DNA of 64,000 nucleotides from positions 124,001 to 188,000 of the forward strand of contig NC_008343.2 in NCBI RefSeq assembly GCF_000014285.2, in the 5' to 3' direction. Positions 1-8,871 of the stretch are shown piece after piece; within the stretch, counting starts at the first letter, position 1; the number at the start of each line of letters is the position of its first letter. Made by a program: the position numbers and the translations under genes. The notes below the pieces were generated by a model that saw only the letters and a list, made by a program, of their open reading frames with translations, made no database searches and was not told the DNA's origin. Source of the stretch: Granulibacter bethesdensis CGDNIH1 (GTDB lineage Bacteria > Pseudomonadota > Alphaproteobacteria > Acetobacterales > Acetobacteraceae).

Positions 1-1
1 C

Positions 2-475
2 CGTCTGCGTGGGGAAGCCTATCTGACGGCATTCGGGCAGGTGCTGGGCTATCCGCTCTCTGTGCAGGAATGGGCGGAAGCCCGTCGTATTGCCACCCGG
101 CCGAAACCGGAGGTGCTGTCGCTGGTGGCGCGGCTCCATCCCCGGATTGGACGCGCCGTGCTGACCAACAATGCGGATATTTTGCCCGGCTGCATGGCGA
201 TGATCTGTCCGCCGGTCGCAACCCTGTTCGGCGGTCGGATTTATGCCAGCGGCGCGTTCGGGAGCGCCAAGCCCGATCCGGCAGTGTTCCTTGCCTGCCT
301 GAAGCAGATAGGTGTCAGGCCTGAGCATACTCTGTTCATCGATGATCGGGCGCTGCATGTGGAGGGTGCCCGTCAGGCCGCATGCCATGGGCTGCTGTTT
401 ACCTCGGCCGAGGCTCTGGAGGCGGAGTTGAACCGGTATGGTCTGCTCCGTCCGGTGGCTGAGATGTCAGCGTAA
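2..475 (+). CDS. HAD-superfamily hydrolase (5' truncated by window edge)
   Basis: The reading frame is open from base 2, so the N-terminus with the nucleophile Asp motif lies outside the window; 157 codons are visible. The remaining part has HAD subfamily IA features: a LTNN stretch (motif II Thr/Ser region), a KPDP stretch carrying the motif III lysine, and a FIDDR stretch carrying the paired motif IV aspartates that bind Mg2+. Such proteins are usually small-molecule phosphatases or phosphoglucomutases; the substrate cannot be told. The TAA stop is directly followed by the ATG of the next gene, so the two are probably co-transcribed. Confidence 0.85.
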   Translation, partial: RLRGEAYLTAFGQVLGYPLSVQEWAEARRIATRPKPEVLSLVARLHPRIGRAVLTNNADILPGCMAMICPPVATLFGGRIYASGAFGSAKPDPAVFLACLKQIGVRPEHTLFIDDRALHVEGARQAACHGLLFTSAEALEAELNRYGLLRPVAEMSA

Positions 476-1423
476 ATGGTGCATCGGTCGCGATTTTTAC
501 GCATCCCTTTGCTGTTGATGAGTGTGAGCATGTTTGGCTGCACCCCGGCTCCGGCCCGGATGCCATGGCCGCTCATGATCGCGCATCGTGGTGGAACCGG
601 GGATGCTCCTGAAAACACGATCGAGGCGATCCGGCAGGCAATGGCGCATCGGGTGGATGCCATATGGCTGACAGTGCAACTCAGCCGTGATGGGATTCCG
701 GTTCTGTATCGCCCGGCTGATCTGTCCACATTGACGGATGGCGATGGAAAAACAGCGGCTTTCACGGCTGCCGAGCTGTCCCGGATCAATGCCGGTTGGC
801 AGTTTCGCCGCGGAGATTCTTATCCCTGGCGCGATCATCCGGTTGGTATTCCGACATTGCGGGCGGCTTTGCGGGCCATTCCGTCTGATATGCCGATCAT
901 TCTCGATATGAAGGCTCTGCCGGCTGCGCCCCAGACCAGGGCGGTGGCGCGGGTGCTGGAGGAGGAGCAGGCATGGGGCCGGGTCACGATTTATGCGACT
1001 GATGCAGCCTATCAGCAGAGCTTCGCAGCCTATCCGCAAGCAAGGCTTTTCGAATCACGCGATGCAACGCGGGCACGGTTGCTGGGTGTTCAGCTTGATC
1101 AGCGCTGCGATCATCCTCCACCTGCGCATGCAAGGGTGGCGTTCGAACTGCACCGTTCCCTGATTGTGGTGGAGCATTTCACATTGGGAGAAGGCCGTTC
1201 CACGGTCCAGGCAACGATGTGGACACCGGCCACCATTGCCTGTTTCCGCCGGCATCCTGATGTGAAGATCGTGGCGATTGCGGTGGACAATGCCGACGAT
1301 GACAGGCTTGCCGCCTGTCTCGGGGTGGATGCCATCCTGACGGACTCACCGCAGCACATGGTGGCTTTGAGGCAGCAGGAACCGGCAGGGCCACGCTGTG
1401 ACAGGATCCGCCACGAAAGATAA
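476..1423 (+). CDS. GDPD-family protein with altered active site, probably exported
   Basis: 315 residues. The N-terminus (to about residue 22, ending in Gly-Cys) looks like a signal peptide or imperfect lipobox. The glycerophosphodiester phosphodiesterase fold is recognisable: AHRGG at 36-40, APENT at 44-48, and near the C-terminus VDAILTDSP, the usual closing motif. In ordinary members the second strand reads E-x-D and the next ends in His-Asp, providing metal ligands and the second catalytic histidine. Here these positions are WLT (64-66) and RP (79-80), and the usual E-x-K is DMK. Hydrolysis of glycerophosphodiesters is therefore doubtful; it may be a pseudoenzyme or bind a different ligand. 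The gene starts right after the upstream stop codon and converges on corC. Confidence 0.85.
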   Translation: MVHRSRFLRIPLLLMSVSMFGCTPAPARMPWPLMIAHRGGTGDAPENTIEAIRQAMAHRVDAIWLTVQLSRDGIPVLYRPADLSTLTDGDGKTAAFTAAELSRINAGWQFRRGDSYPWRDHPVGIPTLRAALRAIPSDMPIILDMKALPAAPQTRAVARVLEEEQAWGRVTIYATDAAYQQSFAAYPQARLFESRDATRARLLGVQLDQRCDHPPPAHARVAFELHRSLIVVEHFTLGEGRSTVQATMWTPATIACFRRHPDVKIVAIAVDNADDDRLAACLGVDAILTDSPQHMVALRQQEPAGPRCDRIRHER

Positions 1424-1433
1424 ACCGGCCGGC

Positions 1434-2348
1434 TTATTCCGCGGCCTCGGCCTGAGAAATACGGGCTGGCGGACGCACGCGTAAACGGCGGATGCGGCGC
1501 GGATCGGCTTCCAGCACGCGGAATTCCATACCGGAGGAATGACCGATCACCTCGCCACGGGCGGGTACTCGTCCAGCCAGCGTGAACACCAGCCCCCCGA
1601 CCGTATCGATATCCGCTTCCCGTTCATCCTCGGTCAGGACGGCACCGAGGCGTTTCTCGAAATCCTCGATCGGAATACGGGCATCCAGGTCGAGCGTGCC
1701 GTCAGGCCGCTCGGTGATGGAGGGAGCGGCCTCGTCATGTTCGTCACTGATGTCGCCGACGATGGTTTCGACGAGATCCTCGATCGTCACCAGCCCGTCG
1801 ACACCGCCATATTCGTCGATCACCAGTGCCAGATGCATATGGTGCTGCCGCATCTGCAACAGCAGTTCCAGAACCGGCATATGGGGGCCGACCAGCAAAG
1901 GTTTGCGCAGAATATCCGTCAGCCGGAATTCCGCCGGATCACCGACATAACCGAACACGTCCTTGATATGGATCATGCCGATCGCGTCATCCAGCTCCTC
2001 ATTGTAAACCGGCAGCCGTGAATGGCCTTCCTGCCGGATCAGTGCCAGCACGTCCTCGAACGCGGTGTCGGCGCGAATGGCGACGATATCGGCGCGCGGG
2101 ACCATGACGTCGTCCGCCGTGGTGCCGCGCAGGCGCAGCACATTGCCGATCAGGGCGCGTTCCTGCCGGTCCAGCTCCGGCAGTTCTCCCGGTAACTGGG
2201 CGTGACTGGCGGCTTCCTGCACCAGCTCGGCGATGCTGTCGCGCACGCTGTGCTCGACGGCTTTGTGCAGCAGGCGTTGCCGCAGCCGGGCCATGACGCT
2301 ACCGCGTGGGATCGGCAGGCGAATGGGGAAAGGTTCCTCGTCGTTCAT
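1434..2348 (-). CDS. corC: CorC/HlyC-type CBS-domain protein
   Basis: 304 residues from the ATG at 2348, which overlaps the ybeY stop codon in an ATGA arrangement; a GTG four codons upstream (2360) is also open. Two CBS domains follow a conserved linker ([11 protein letters not shown]), and a CorC_HlyC C-terminal domain (about residues 215-290) ends the protein. There is no DUF21 membrane domain, so this is the soluble short form next to ybeY and phoH. It is linked to Mg2+/Co2+ efflux in Enterobacteria, but the exact role in this operon is not settled. In many Alphaproteobacteria lnt follows; here a convergent GDPD gene lies downstream instead. Confidence 0.9.
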
Positions 2349-2875
2349 GACCGTTTCCACGGATTGGGCATGCCCAGACTGCGCATGATACGGGCTTCTT
2401 CCGCTTCCATGCGTCTGGCGTCTCCGGCGTGATGGTGATCATGCCCGTGCAGATGCAGCACGCCATGCACCAGCAGATGGGCCAGATGATGCACCGGGCG
2501 TTTGCGGGCGGCCTTTGCCTCCCGCAGCACGACGCCGAGCGCGAGAACGATTTCGCCCCCTTCCGCGCCGGGCATTCCGACCGGTTCGAAAGTCAGCACA
2601 TTGGTTGGTTTGTCCTTGCCGCGATGCCGTGCATTCAGGCGGCGCACATCACGGTCGCAACTCAGTACCACACAGTCGGCCGTGCTGCCGGCTGCTCTGG
2701 CGACCCGGCGGATCAGCCTGTCGGCATGCGGGATATGCCGCCGCCAGGCCGGTTCCGTGACGATGATCTCGGGCACGATGTAACCGGGTGAGACCCCGTC
2801 CTCATCCGTATCCGAAGGGAACCCCGCGGGCGCAAAAGAGGCACTCGCGGGGTTGGGACTACTTGCCGGGTCCAT
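2345..2875 (-). CDS. ybeY: Endoribonuclease YbeY (rRNA maturation factor)
   Basis: The C-terminal half has the metal-binding signature [13 protein letters not shown], in which three histidines hold the catalytic zinc. YbeY trims the 3' end of 16S rRNA and takes part in ribosome quality control. The start is uncertain: the frame is open to 2938, but that would overlap phoH by 80 bases; the ATG at 2875 (176 residues) overlaps by 17, and the conserved core begins only near [10 protein letters not shown]. The stop overlaps the corC start by four bases. Members are usually about 150-180 residues, which favours 2875. Confidence 0.92.
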
Positions 2876-4040
2876 TGATTTCTGACCGTGCTCCTGATCG
2901 TGTGCGCTGTTCCGTCTGGCCATGTGTGTCCGCATCACGGCTTCGGTCCTGCTGGGCAGCCGAGCGCTGGTCGTAAGCGTCTACAATGGCCGCGACCAGC
3001 GGGTGGCGCACCACATCCCGCTTGTCGAAACGGCAGATGCCGAGGGCGGGAATGCCCTCCAGCGTGTCAAGCGCGTCCCGCAGGCCGGAGCGCTGCCCGG
3101 CCGGAAGATCAATCTGGCTGAGATCACCGGTGATGACCATGCGTGTGCCCTCGCCCATGCGGGTCAGGAACATCTTCATCTGTACCGGGGTGGTATTCTG
3201 GGCCTCGTCCAGAATGACGAAGGAATGGGCCAGGGTCCGGCCTCGCATGAAGGCCAGCGGTGCGACTTCGATTTCGCCGGTGGCCATGCGCCGTGCGGCC
3301 TGATCGCCCGGCATCATGTCGTGCAGCGCGTCATAGAGCGGGCGCAGATAGGGATCGACCTTCTCCTTCATGTCGCCGGGCAGGAAGCCGAGCCGTTCCC
3401 CGGCCTCGACCGCCGGGCGGGACAGCACGATCCGGTCCACGCGCCCAGCCTGAAGCATGGCCACGGCCTGAGCCACGGCGAGATAGGTTTTGCCGGTCCC
3501 GGCAGGGCCGATGCCGAACACCATTTCCTTGGTGCTGAGCATTTCAATATAGGCAGCCTGCCCCGCGCTGCGCGGGCTGAGCGCCCCGCGTCGCGTGCGG
3601 ATGGAGGGCAGATCGGCCAGCGGCAGGCGCGGCGAGCGATCTCCTTCCTCGAAACGGCTTTTGGTCAGGCGCACTGCTGCATCTACGTCACCCATGGTCA
3701 CGTCCTCGCCCCGTTCGAGCTTCTGCCACAAGGCAGCAAGCGCCAGTTTCACCGCTTCGACCAGATCGGATTCGCCCGCGATGGCAATTTTGTTGCCACG
3801 ACAGGATATCCGCACTCCCAGCCCCTGTTCCAGCCGTACCAGATGACGGTCATGATCGCCCAGAAGCTGCGGCAGTAACAGATTATTGGCGAATTGCACC
3901 GTGACGGTTCTGTGGTCCCGCTCTCGGTCACCCGGGCGATACGGACTGGTCTTTCCCGGCGCAAGCGCCGCCTGTGGAAGGGCGGAGGAAGCCCCTGCTT
4001 TCGGCAGGGAGGAGGCGAGAGCCGGGGAAAGTTGGGTCAC
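2859..4040 (-). CDS. phoH: PhoH-like ATPase (YbeZ type)
   Basis: 393 residues if translation starts at the GTG at 4040, whose GTGA overlaps the miaB stop and which has an AAGGAG about eleven bases upstream; an ATG at 4073 is the alternative. A KH/R3H-like N-terminal part (around [15 protein letters not shown]) is followed by the P-loop [11 protein letters not shown], a FVILDEAQN Walker B motif and [14 protein letters not shown]. PhoH-like proteins are predicted RNA-linked ATPases or helicases acting with YbeY in rRNA processing. The gene sits between miaB and ybeY, its usual place in Alphaproteobacteria. Confidence 0.93.
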
Positions 4041-5512
4041 GCGCAGGTGAGCTCCTTTGGATGGGGTGCGCAATCCGGGAGAGTGGCGGACAGGGAGTTG
4101 GTGTGCGCGGCGGTGATTGTCACCGGCACCTCCTGTCCGATCAGGGTTGCAGGGGCATCAAGATGCACTGCCTGCAACCAAGGGGAGCGGCCGCCGATCT
4201 GCCCCGGATGCCGTCCGGGGGTGACCAGCAGCACATTGACGGTCTTGCCGATGCAGGCGGTATTGAAGGCTTCCTGCTGGGTGCGGAGCAGGGCCTGCAA
4301 CCGTTGCAGACGCTCATCCATCACGGGCTCCGGCACGTGGTTGTCACGCTCCGCCGCCGGGGTGCCGGGGCGGGGAGAATATTTGAAGCTGTAGGCCTGT
4401 GCGAAGCCGACACGCTCGATCAGGCGCATCGTATCCTCGAAATCTTCATCGGTTTCACCCGGATGGCCGACGATGAAGTCGGAGGACAGGGCCAGATCGG
4501 GCCGTGCCTCCCGCAGACGGTCGACGACCCGGAAGTAATCCTCAGCCGTGTGGCGCCGGTTCATGGCGGCGAGGATACGGTCGGAGCCGGACTGAACCGG
4601 AAGATGCAGGAACGGCATCAACTGCGGAATATCCCGATGCGCGGCGATCAGATCATCGCTGACATCGCGGGGATGGGAGGTCGTGTAGCGGATGCGCAGC
4701 AGGTCCGGAATGTCCGCCAGCGCCCGGATCAATCGGGCCAGTGTCCAGACCTCACCGTCCTCTCCCAGCCCGTGATAGGCATTGACGTTCTGGCCCAGCA
4801 AGGTGATCTCCCGCGCCCCGCCGCGCACCATGCGCCGCGCTTCCGCCAGCACGGAGCTGGCCGGACGGCTCACCTCCGCACCGCGTGTATAGGGTACAAC
4901 GCAGAAGGAGCAGAATTTGTCGCATCCTTCCTGAATGGTCAAAAAAGCCGTCCGTCCACCCGCCAGACCCGGCCCGTGCTGAGGGGCGGCGGCCTCGGGC
5001 AGGTAATCGAATTTATCCTCCGGCGGGAAATCGGTCTCGATCACCCGCTCCCCGTTCATGGCTCGCCGCACCATGCCACCGAGCCGGTGATAGGTCTGCG
5101 GCCCAAGCACGATATCGACATAGGGTGCGCGGGCGAGGATCTGTTCCCCCTCCGCCTGTGCCACGCATCCGGCTACGGCCAGCAGCATGGGCTGCCCCTC
5201 GCGGGCGCGGGCTTCTTTCAGCAGGCGCAGACGTCCCAGTTCCGAGAAAACCTTTTCCGTGGCTTTGTCACGGATATGACAGGTATTGAGCACGATCATA
5301 TCCGCGCCTTCCGGCTCGGCATGCGCGGTATAGCCCAGCGGAGACAGCACATCCGTCATCCGGGCGCTGTCATACACATTCATCTGGCAACCCCAGGTAA
5401 TGACGTGCAGACGCTTTGTATTGGCGCGTGCGGGCGTATCCCCGGTTGTAGCCGCGGGTCCGGACCGGTCCTGATCGGCGGTGGATAGGGTGGTCTGTAA
5501 CAGGCCAGTCAT
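4037..5512 (-). CDS. miaB: tRNA-2-methylthio-N6-dimethylallyladenosine synthase MiaB
   Basis: 491 residues from the ATG at 5512 (a TTG two codons earlier is open; GGAG lies about nine bases before the ATG). MiaB is a radical-SAM methylthiotransferase that modifies position A37 of tRNAs reading UNN codons. The N-terminal UPF0004 domain carries cluster cysteines in WGCQMN and NTCHIR; the radical-SAM CxxxCxxC is in [12 protein letters not shown]; a TRAM domain ends the protein (ending in TNSLSATL). About 35 extra residues precede the conserved core. Its stop overlaps the phoH GTG start. Confidence 0.96.
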   Translation of the reverse strand: MTGLLQTTLSTADQDRSGPAATTGDTPARANTKRLHVITWGCQMNVYDSARMTDVLSPLGYTAHAEPEGADMIVLNTCHIRDKATEKVFSELGRLRLLKEARAREGQPMLLAVAGCVAQAEGEQILARAPYVDIVLGPQTYHRLGGMVRRAMNGERVIETDFPPEDKFDYLPEAAAPQHGPGLAGGRTAFLTIQEGCDKFCSFCVVPYTRGAEVSRPASSVLAEARRMVRGGAREITLLGQNVNAYHGLGEDGEVWTLARLIRALADIPDLLRIRYTTSHPRDVSDDLIAAHRDIPQLMPFLHLPVQSGSDRILAAMNRRHTAEDYFRVVDRLREARPDLALSSDFIVGHPGETDEDFEDTMRLIERVGFAQAYSFKYSPRPGTPAAERDNHVPEPVMDERLQRLQALLRTQQEAFNTACIGKTVNVLLVTPGRHPGQIGGRSPWLQAVHLDAPATLIGQEVPVTITAAHTNSLSATLPDCAPHPKELTCA

Positions 5513-5661
5513 GGGCAATTCTCCATCCTCCCGGTGCGGAAGGCTCCGGCACGAGAAAAAACAGCAATTGCCTCAGGGCGCGGTCGGGTCAAGCGCAATG
5601 GCCGAATAGGTCTCCCTGCAATAATCGCAGTGTCGGCTCGGGAGGGGGATTTCTGTCAAGC

Positions 5662-5687
5662 GCGATCTGATGGCAATCGCATTTTTT
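5662..5687 (+). terminator. Small hairpin followed by a T-run
   Basis: GCGAT (5662-5666) and ATCGC (5676-5680) form a five-base stem with a nine-base loop, followed on the plus strand by six T residues (5682-5687). It lies just past the stop codon of the minus-strand acyltransferase gene, but its T-run suits plus-strand transcripts, for which there is no obvious source gene. The rest of the gap to miaB holds two TTGAC-like hexamers on the minus strand without a convincing -10 partner. Confidence 0.25.
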
Positions 5688-6639
5688 AGGGCGTACTGCG
5701 TTTTTCAGGTCGAGGTGGATCGGGCACACGGCCCTGTTTCAACGCATCGGTCCCGGCGGTGACGGCGGCATAAACCGCATTGGTCAGGGCCTTGCGATCC
5801 GGAAAATCGGCGGGTTCCAGGGGCGGATGCAGCATGACGGAGGCCCGTAGCCCTTTCCATTGCGCAAGCCGCCAGAAATGCGCCCCGATCGAGGTCGCAC
5901 CATAATAGGCGAATATAGCCCGGGTAGAGCGTCCGGTCGGCATGGAAGCCAGCCGGTCGTAAACGATGGAGACAGGCTGCACCAGCGGCGGATTGGGTCC
6001 GACCGCCAGCGACAGGAAGGCAGACCGGAATGGCAATACGCGGGAGCCATCGGAGGTCGTGCCTTCCGGAAACAGCACCAGATTATCGCCGTTTTCGAGG
6101 CGGGATGTCATGGCATCCCGCTCCTTCAGGGTGGAGCCGCGCTGGCGACTGACGAAGATGGTTCGTCCCAGCCGGGCCACGGTCTTGACCACCGGCCAGT
6201 CCGCAACATCGTCCTTGGAAACGAAACAGGCATGCAGGGTGGAGCCGAGGCAGACGATATCCAGCCATGAGGAATGGTTGGACACGAACAGAACGGGCCG
6301 TGCCCTGGTGCCGTCCTTCAATCGGCCGCGTTTGGCCTTCTGCCCGATACAGCGGACTTTCAGCCCCATCAGACGACCGAACATCCACCAGAAAATCCGG
6401 GCGAAGCGCACTTTGGCCGGGCCGGGTAACACCACAAGCACGGACTGGATGGTAATGGCCGTCAGCGTCCACAGAATCAGGAAAACGGTCCGGCGAATGG
6501 CACGAACCCGGCGCAGAATCCGGCCATGGGGCCGGAAAACACCCTGCCATTCATCCGGTTCGGATGCGGTCCGGCTGTCGCCTGGCGGCTCAAACGGGAT
6601 GAGCAGGGGACGGGTCGGGATCGTCTGGTCAGCTGTCAT
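5686..6639 (-). CDS. 1-acyl-sn-glycerol-3-phosphate acyltransferase family protein
   Basis: 317 residues from the ATG at 6639 (a TTG at 6648 is also open). A hydrophobic segment (TVFLILWTLTAITIQSVLVVL) anchors it in the inner membrane. The PlsC motifs are present: NHSSWLD (HX4D catalytic pair), a SRQRGST substrate-binding stretch and the FPEGTTSDGS motif. It should acylate lysophosphatidic acid or a related lipid such as an ornithine lysolipid; the substrate cannot be told. It heads the miaB-phoH-ybeY-corC cluster, a common arrangement in Alphaproteobacteria. A second plsC-type gene at 27850 is the more likely canonical PlsC. Confidence 0.9.
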   Translation of the reverse strand: MTADQTIPTRPLLIPFEPPGDSRTASEPDEWQGVFRPHGRILRRVRAIRRTVFLILWTLTAITIQSVLVVLPGPAKVRFARIFWWMFGRLMGLKVRCIGQKAKRGRLKDGTRARPVLFVSNHSSWLDIVCLGSTLHACFVSKDDVADWPVVKTVARLGRTIFVSRQRGSTLKERDAMTSRLENGDNLVLFPEGTTSDGSRVLPFRSAFLSLAVGPNPPLVQPVSIVYDRLASMPTGRSTRAIFAYYGATSIGAHFWRLAQWKGLRASVMLHPPLEPADFPDRKALTNAVYAAVTAGTDALKQGRVPDPPRPEKRSTP

Positions 6640-6905
6640 GAAGCACAATCATCACACGCGATTCATTACACAGCCAGACGTATATGCCCAGAGGCTCCAC
6701 CGCAACGGCGTCATCCTGTTGCCATTAAATCGTCAAATCGCGCTTGTCATCGGAATACCGGCGTCATCCCGGTGCGTTGCATAAGCTTATGATCATTCAT
6801 CCATACGGTGTCGGGTTGGTAATGATTGTTCACGAGCCTGTTATCATTTGGTTCCTGAAGATTTTTGGGGGTTTTCAAAGCCGGTCAGGCTGGTAGGGAG
6901 AAAGG
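6640..6905. promoter_or_regulatory. Divergent intergenic region with short repeats
   Basis: This region separates the minus-strand acyltransferase gene from tamA. It contains the 11-base direct repeat CGGCGTCATCC (6706-6716 and 6759-6769) and an inverted pair AATGAT (6821-6826) and ATCATT (6843-6848). A strong Shine-Dalgarno stretch AGGGAGAAAGG directly precedes the tamA ATG. No promoter hexamers could be assigned with confidence. Confidence 0.4.
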
Positions 6906-8870
6906 ATGACCAGACGCGCCCCCTCTGACGCGCCAGCCCTTCTGTGCCCGGCGATCCGCTGTGGTTCCGTTTCTCGCCCGGAAACGGTTTTCCGTTTACT
7001 GATCCGGATCGCCATGGCCGGGGTCGGAATGCCGGCGCTTTTCATGCATGGAGCGGATTTGAGGCTGGTCTCCTCCGCATGGGCGGCCGACCCGCAACCC
7101 TATACGGTAGAGCTGGCCAAAACCGGTGATGCCGCCATTGATCAGGCCCTGACGGACAGTGCGACCCTGATCAGCTTGCGCACGTCCTCTCCGGTCGGCG
7201 GATTTGCGCTGGTCGCGCGGGCGCAATCCGATCTGGACCGGTTGCAGACGGCCCTGAACAGTTTCGGTTATTACAAAGGCAAGGTGACGATCCGGATCGC
7301 CGGAAAAACCCTTGATGACCCCGATCTGCCGACCCTGATCGAACGGGCGCCGAAACAGCCGCCTTTGACGGTGACCATTACCATTGAGAAAGGGCCTCTG
7401 TTTCACCTTCGGCATGTTCGCGTGGAAACACCGCCCGGTACCACGCTGCCGGATATGGCCCGCAATGTGCTGCCGGTCAAAACCGGCGATATTGCTATTG
7501 CGGCCAATGTTTTGGCGGGGCAGTCGGCTTTGCTCAATGTCTTGCAGAATAATGGCTATGCCCTTGCGAAAGTGCAGGCGCCGGAGGCGTTCGAGCGTCC
7601 GGATCAGAATGTGCTTGATGTTGTCTACAAGGTGACGCCGGGGCCGCGGGTCGATCTGGGGCCGATTACGTTCTCGGGTCTGAAGCATACCAACGCGTCC
7701 TATGTGGAGCGGCGCTTGCTGCTGAAGTCCGGGCAGGAATATCAGGCCGATAAAATCGCCAGGGCGCGTCAGGATTTGTTGGCGGCCGGAATTTTCAGCT
7801 CTGTCCGTATGCGGGCGGCTGATCGGCTGAATACCGAGGGGCGCCTGCCGCTGCGGATCGAGTTTACCGAAAGGCCGCGCCATGGCGTGTCTCTGGATGG
7901 GCTGTATTCGACCGATCTCGGCGGCAGCCTGACCGGGACCTGGACCTATCGCAATATTTTCGGCAACGGTGAAACCCTTGCCCTGTCGGCGGCAGCCACC
8001 GAAGTTGCAGCGCAGGTGGCTTCCCAGCCCGGTTACAATATCGGAGCGGTCTATACGATTCCCGACTGGTTACGGCGCAATCAGTCGCTCCAATTCTATG
8101 CCACCGGTGTGCGGGAGTACTTTTATTCCTATGACCGCACTGCGATTATCGTCGGGGCGACACTGACACGGAAACTGAGCGATCACTGGAATGGCAGCAT
8201 CGGCCTGACCGGCATTCAGGAAAGGGTCGGGCAGCAAGGCGTCAGGACCAATTACACGCTGGTGCAGGTGCCGGTGACGATCAAATACGACGATACCGGC
8301 AGCCTGTTCGAGCCGACCCATGGCTATCGCGCCATCATCAGCGCCACACCGACGGAAAGTCTGGCTTCCGGCGGCAATGGAACCTCGAAGACCTTTGTTC
8401 TGATGAAGGCGCAGGGATCGACTTATATCAATCTGTCCCGGCGGGAAGGGCGCAGTGTTCTGGCGCTGCGTGCCCTGGTGGGGGCGGCGCCGGGCGTGTC
8501 GCTGATGGATCTGCCGCCTGATCAGCGTTTCTATGCCGGTGGCAGCGATACGATCCGCGGCTATAAATACCAGTTCGTCGGGCCGACTTTTCCGAACAAT
8601 GACCCGACGGGCGGTACTGCCGTGGATGCGGCGACGGTGGAGTTGAGGCAGCGTTTCGGCTCCAGCTATGGCGTAGCGCTGTTCGTCGATGCGGGTCAGG
8701 TCAGCCAGAATGGCGGCCCGTTTTCGGGTGATCTGCGGGTCGGTGCGGGTATCGGCGCACGTTATTATACTGCGATCGGACCAATTCGGGTGGATTTTGC
8801 CCTGCCGCTGATGAAGCAGCGGGGCAACAGCAGCTTCCAGGCCTATATCGGCATCGGGGAGGCTTTTTGA
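6906..8870 (+). CDS. tamA: Outer membrane protein TamA (Omp85/BamA family)
   Basis: 654 residues. A long N-terminal leader ends near SAWAA (about residues 57-61). It is followed by POTRA domains (e.g. GPITFSGLKHTNASYVERRLLLKSGQEY, given here only as a POTRA landmark split by position at about 256-283) and an Omp85 beta-barrel whose last residues, FQAYIGIGEAF, end in the aromatic typical of outer membrane proteins. The barrel has the RGY motif (SDTIRGYKY). TamA with TamB forms the translocation and assembly module linking both membranes, acting in autotransporter insertion or phospholipid transport. tamB begins two bases after the stop. The start is supported by a strong ribosome binding site. 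Confidence 0.93.
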   Translation: MTRRAPSDAPALLCPAIRCGSVSRPETVFRLLIRIAMAGVGMPALFMHGADLRLVSSAWAADPQPYTVELAKTGDAAIDQALTDSATLISLRTSSPVGGFALVARAQSDLDRLQTALNSFGYYKGKVTIRIAGKTLDDPDLPTLIERAPKQPPLTVTITIEKGPLFHLRHVRVETPPGTTLPDMARNVLPVKTGDIAIAANVLAGQSALLNVLQNNGYALAKVQAPEAFERPDQNVLDVVYKVTPGPRVDLGPITFSGLKHTNASYVERRLLLKSGQEYQADKIARARQDLLAAGIFSSVRMRAADRLNTEGRLPLRIEFTERPRHGVSLDGLYSTDLGGSLTGTWTYRNIFGNGETLALSAAATEVAAQVASQPGYNIGAVYTIPDWLRRNQSLQFYATGVREYFYSYDRTAIIVGATLTRKLSDHWNGSIGLTGIQERVGQQGVRTNYTLVQVPVTIKYDDTGSLFEPTHGYRAIISATPTESLASGGNGTSKTFVLMKAQGSTYINLSRREGRSVLALRALVGAAPGVSLMDLPPDQRFYAGGSDTIRGYKYQFVGPTFPNNDPTGGTAVDAATVELRQRFGSSYGVALFVDAGQVSQNGGPFSGDLRVGAGIGARYYTAIGPIRVDFALPLMKQRGNSSFQAYIGIGEAF

Positions 8871-8871
8871 G

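Noticed and set aside
1045-1056. TTCGAATC resembling a tRNA T-loop
   Set aside because: It is inside the GDPD-family coding region and has no acceptor or anticodon stems around it.
3974-5488. A 504-codon open frame on the plus strand opposite miaB
   Set aside because: It mirrors the codon pattern of miaB in a GC-rich genome and shows no domain; miaB on the other strand is unmistakable.
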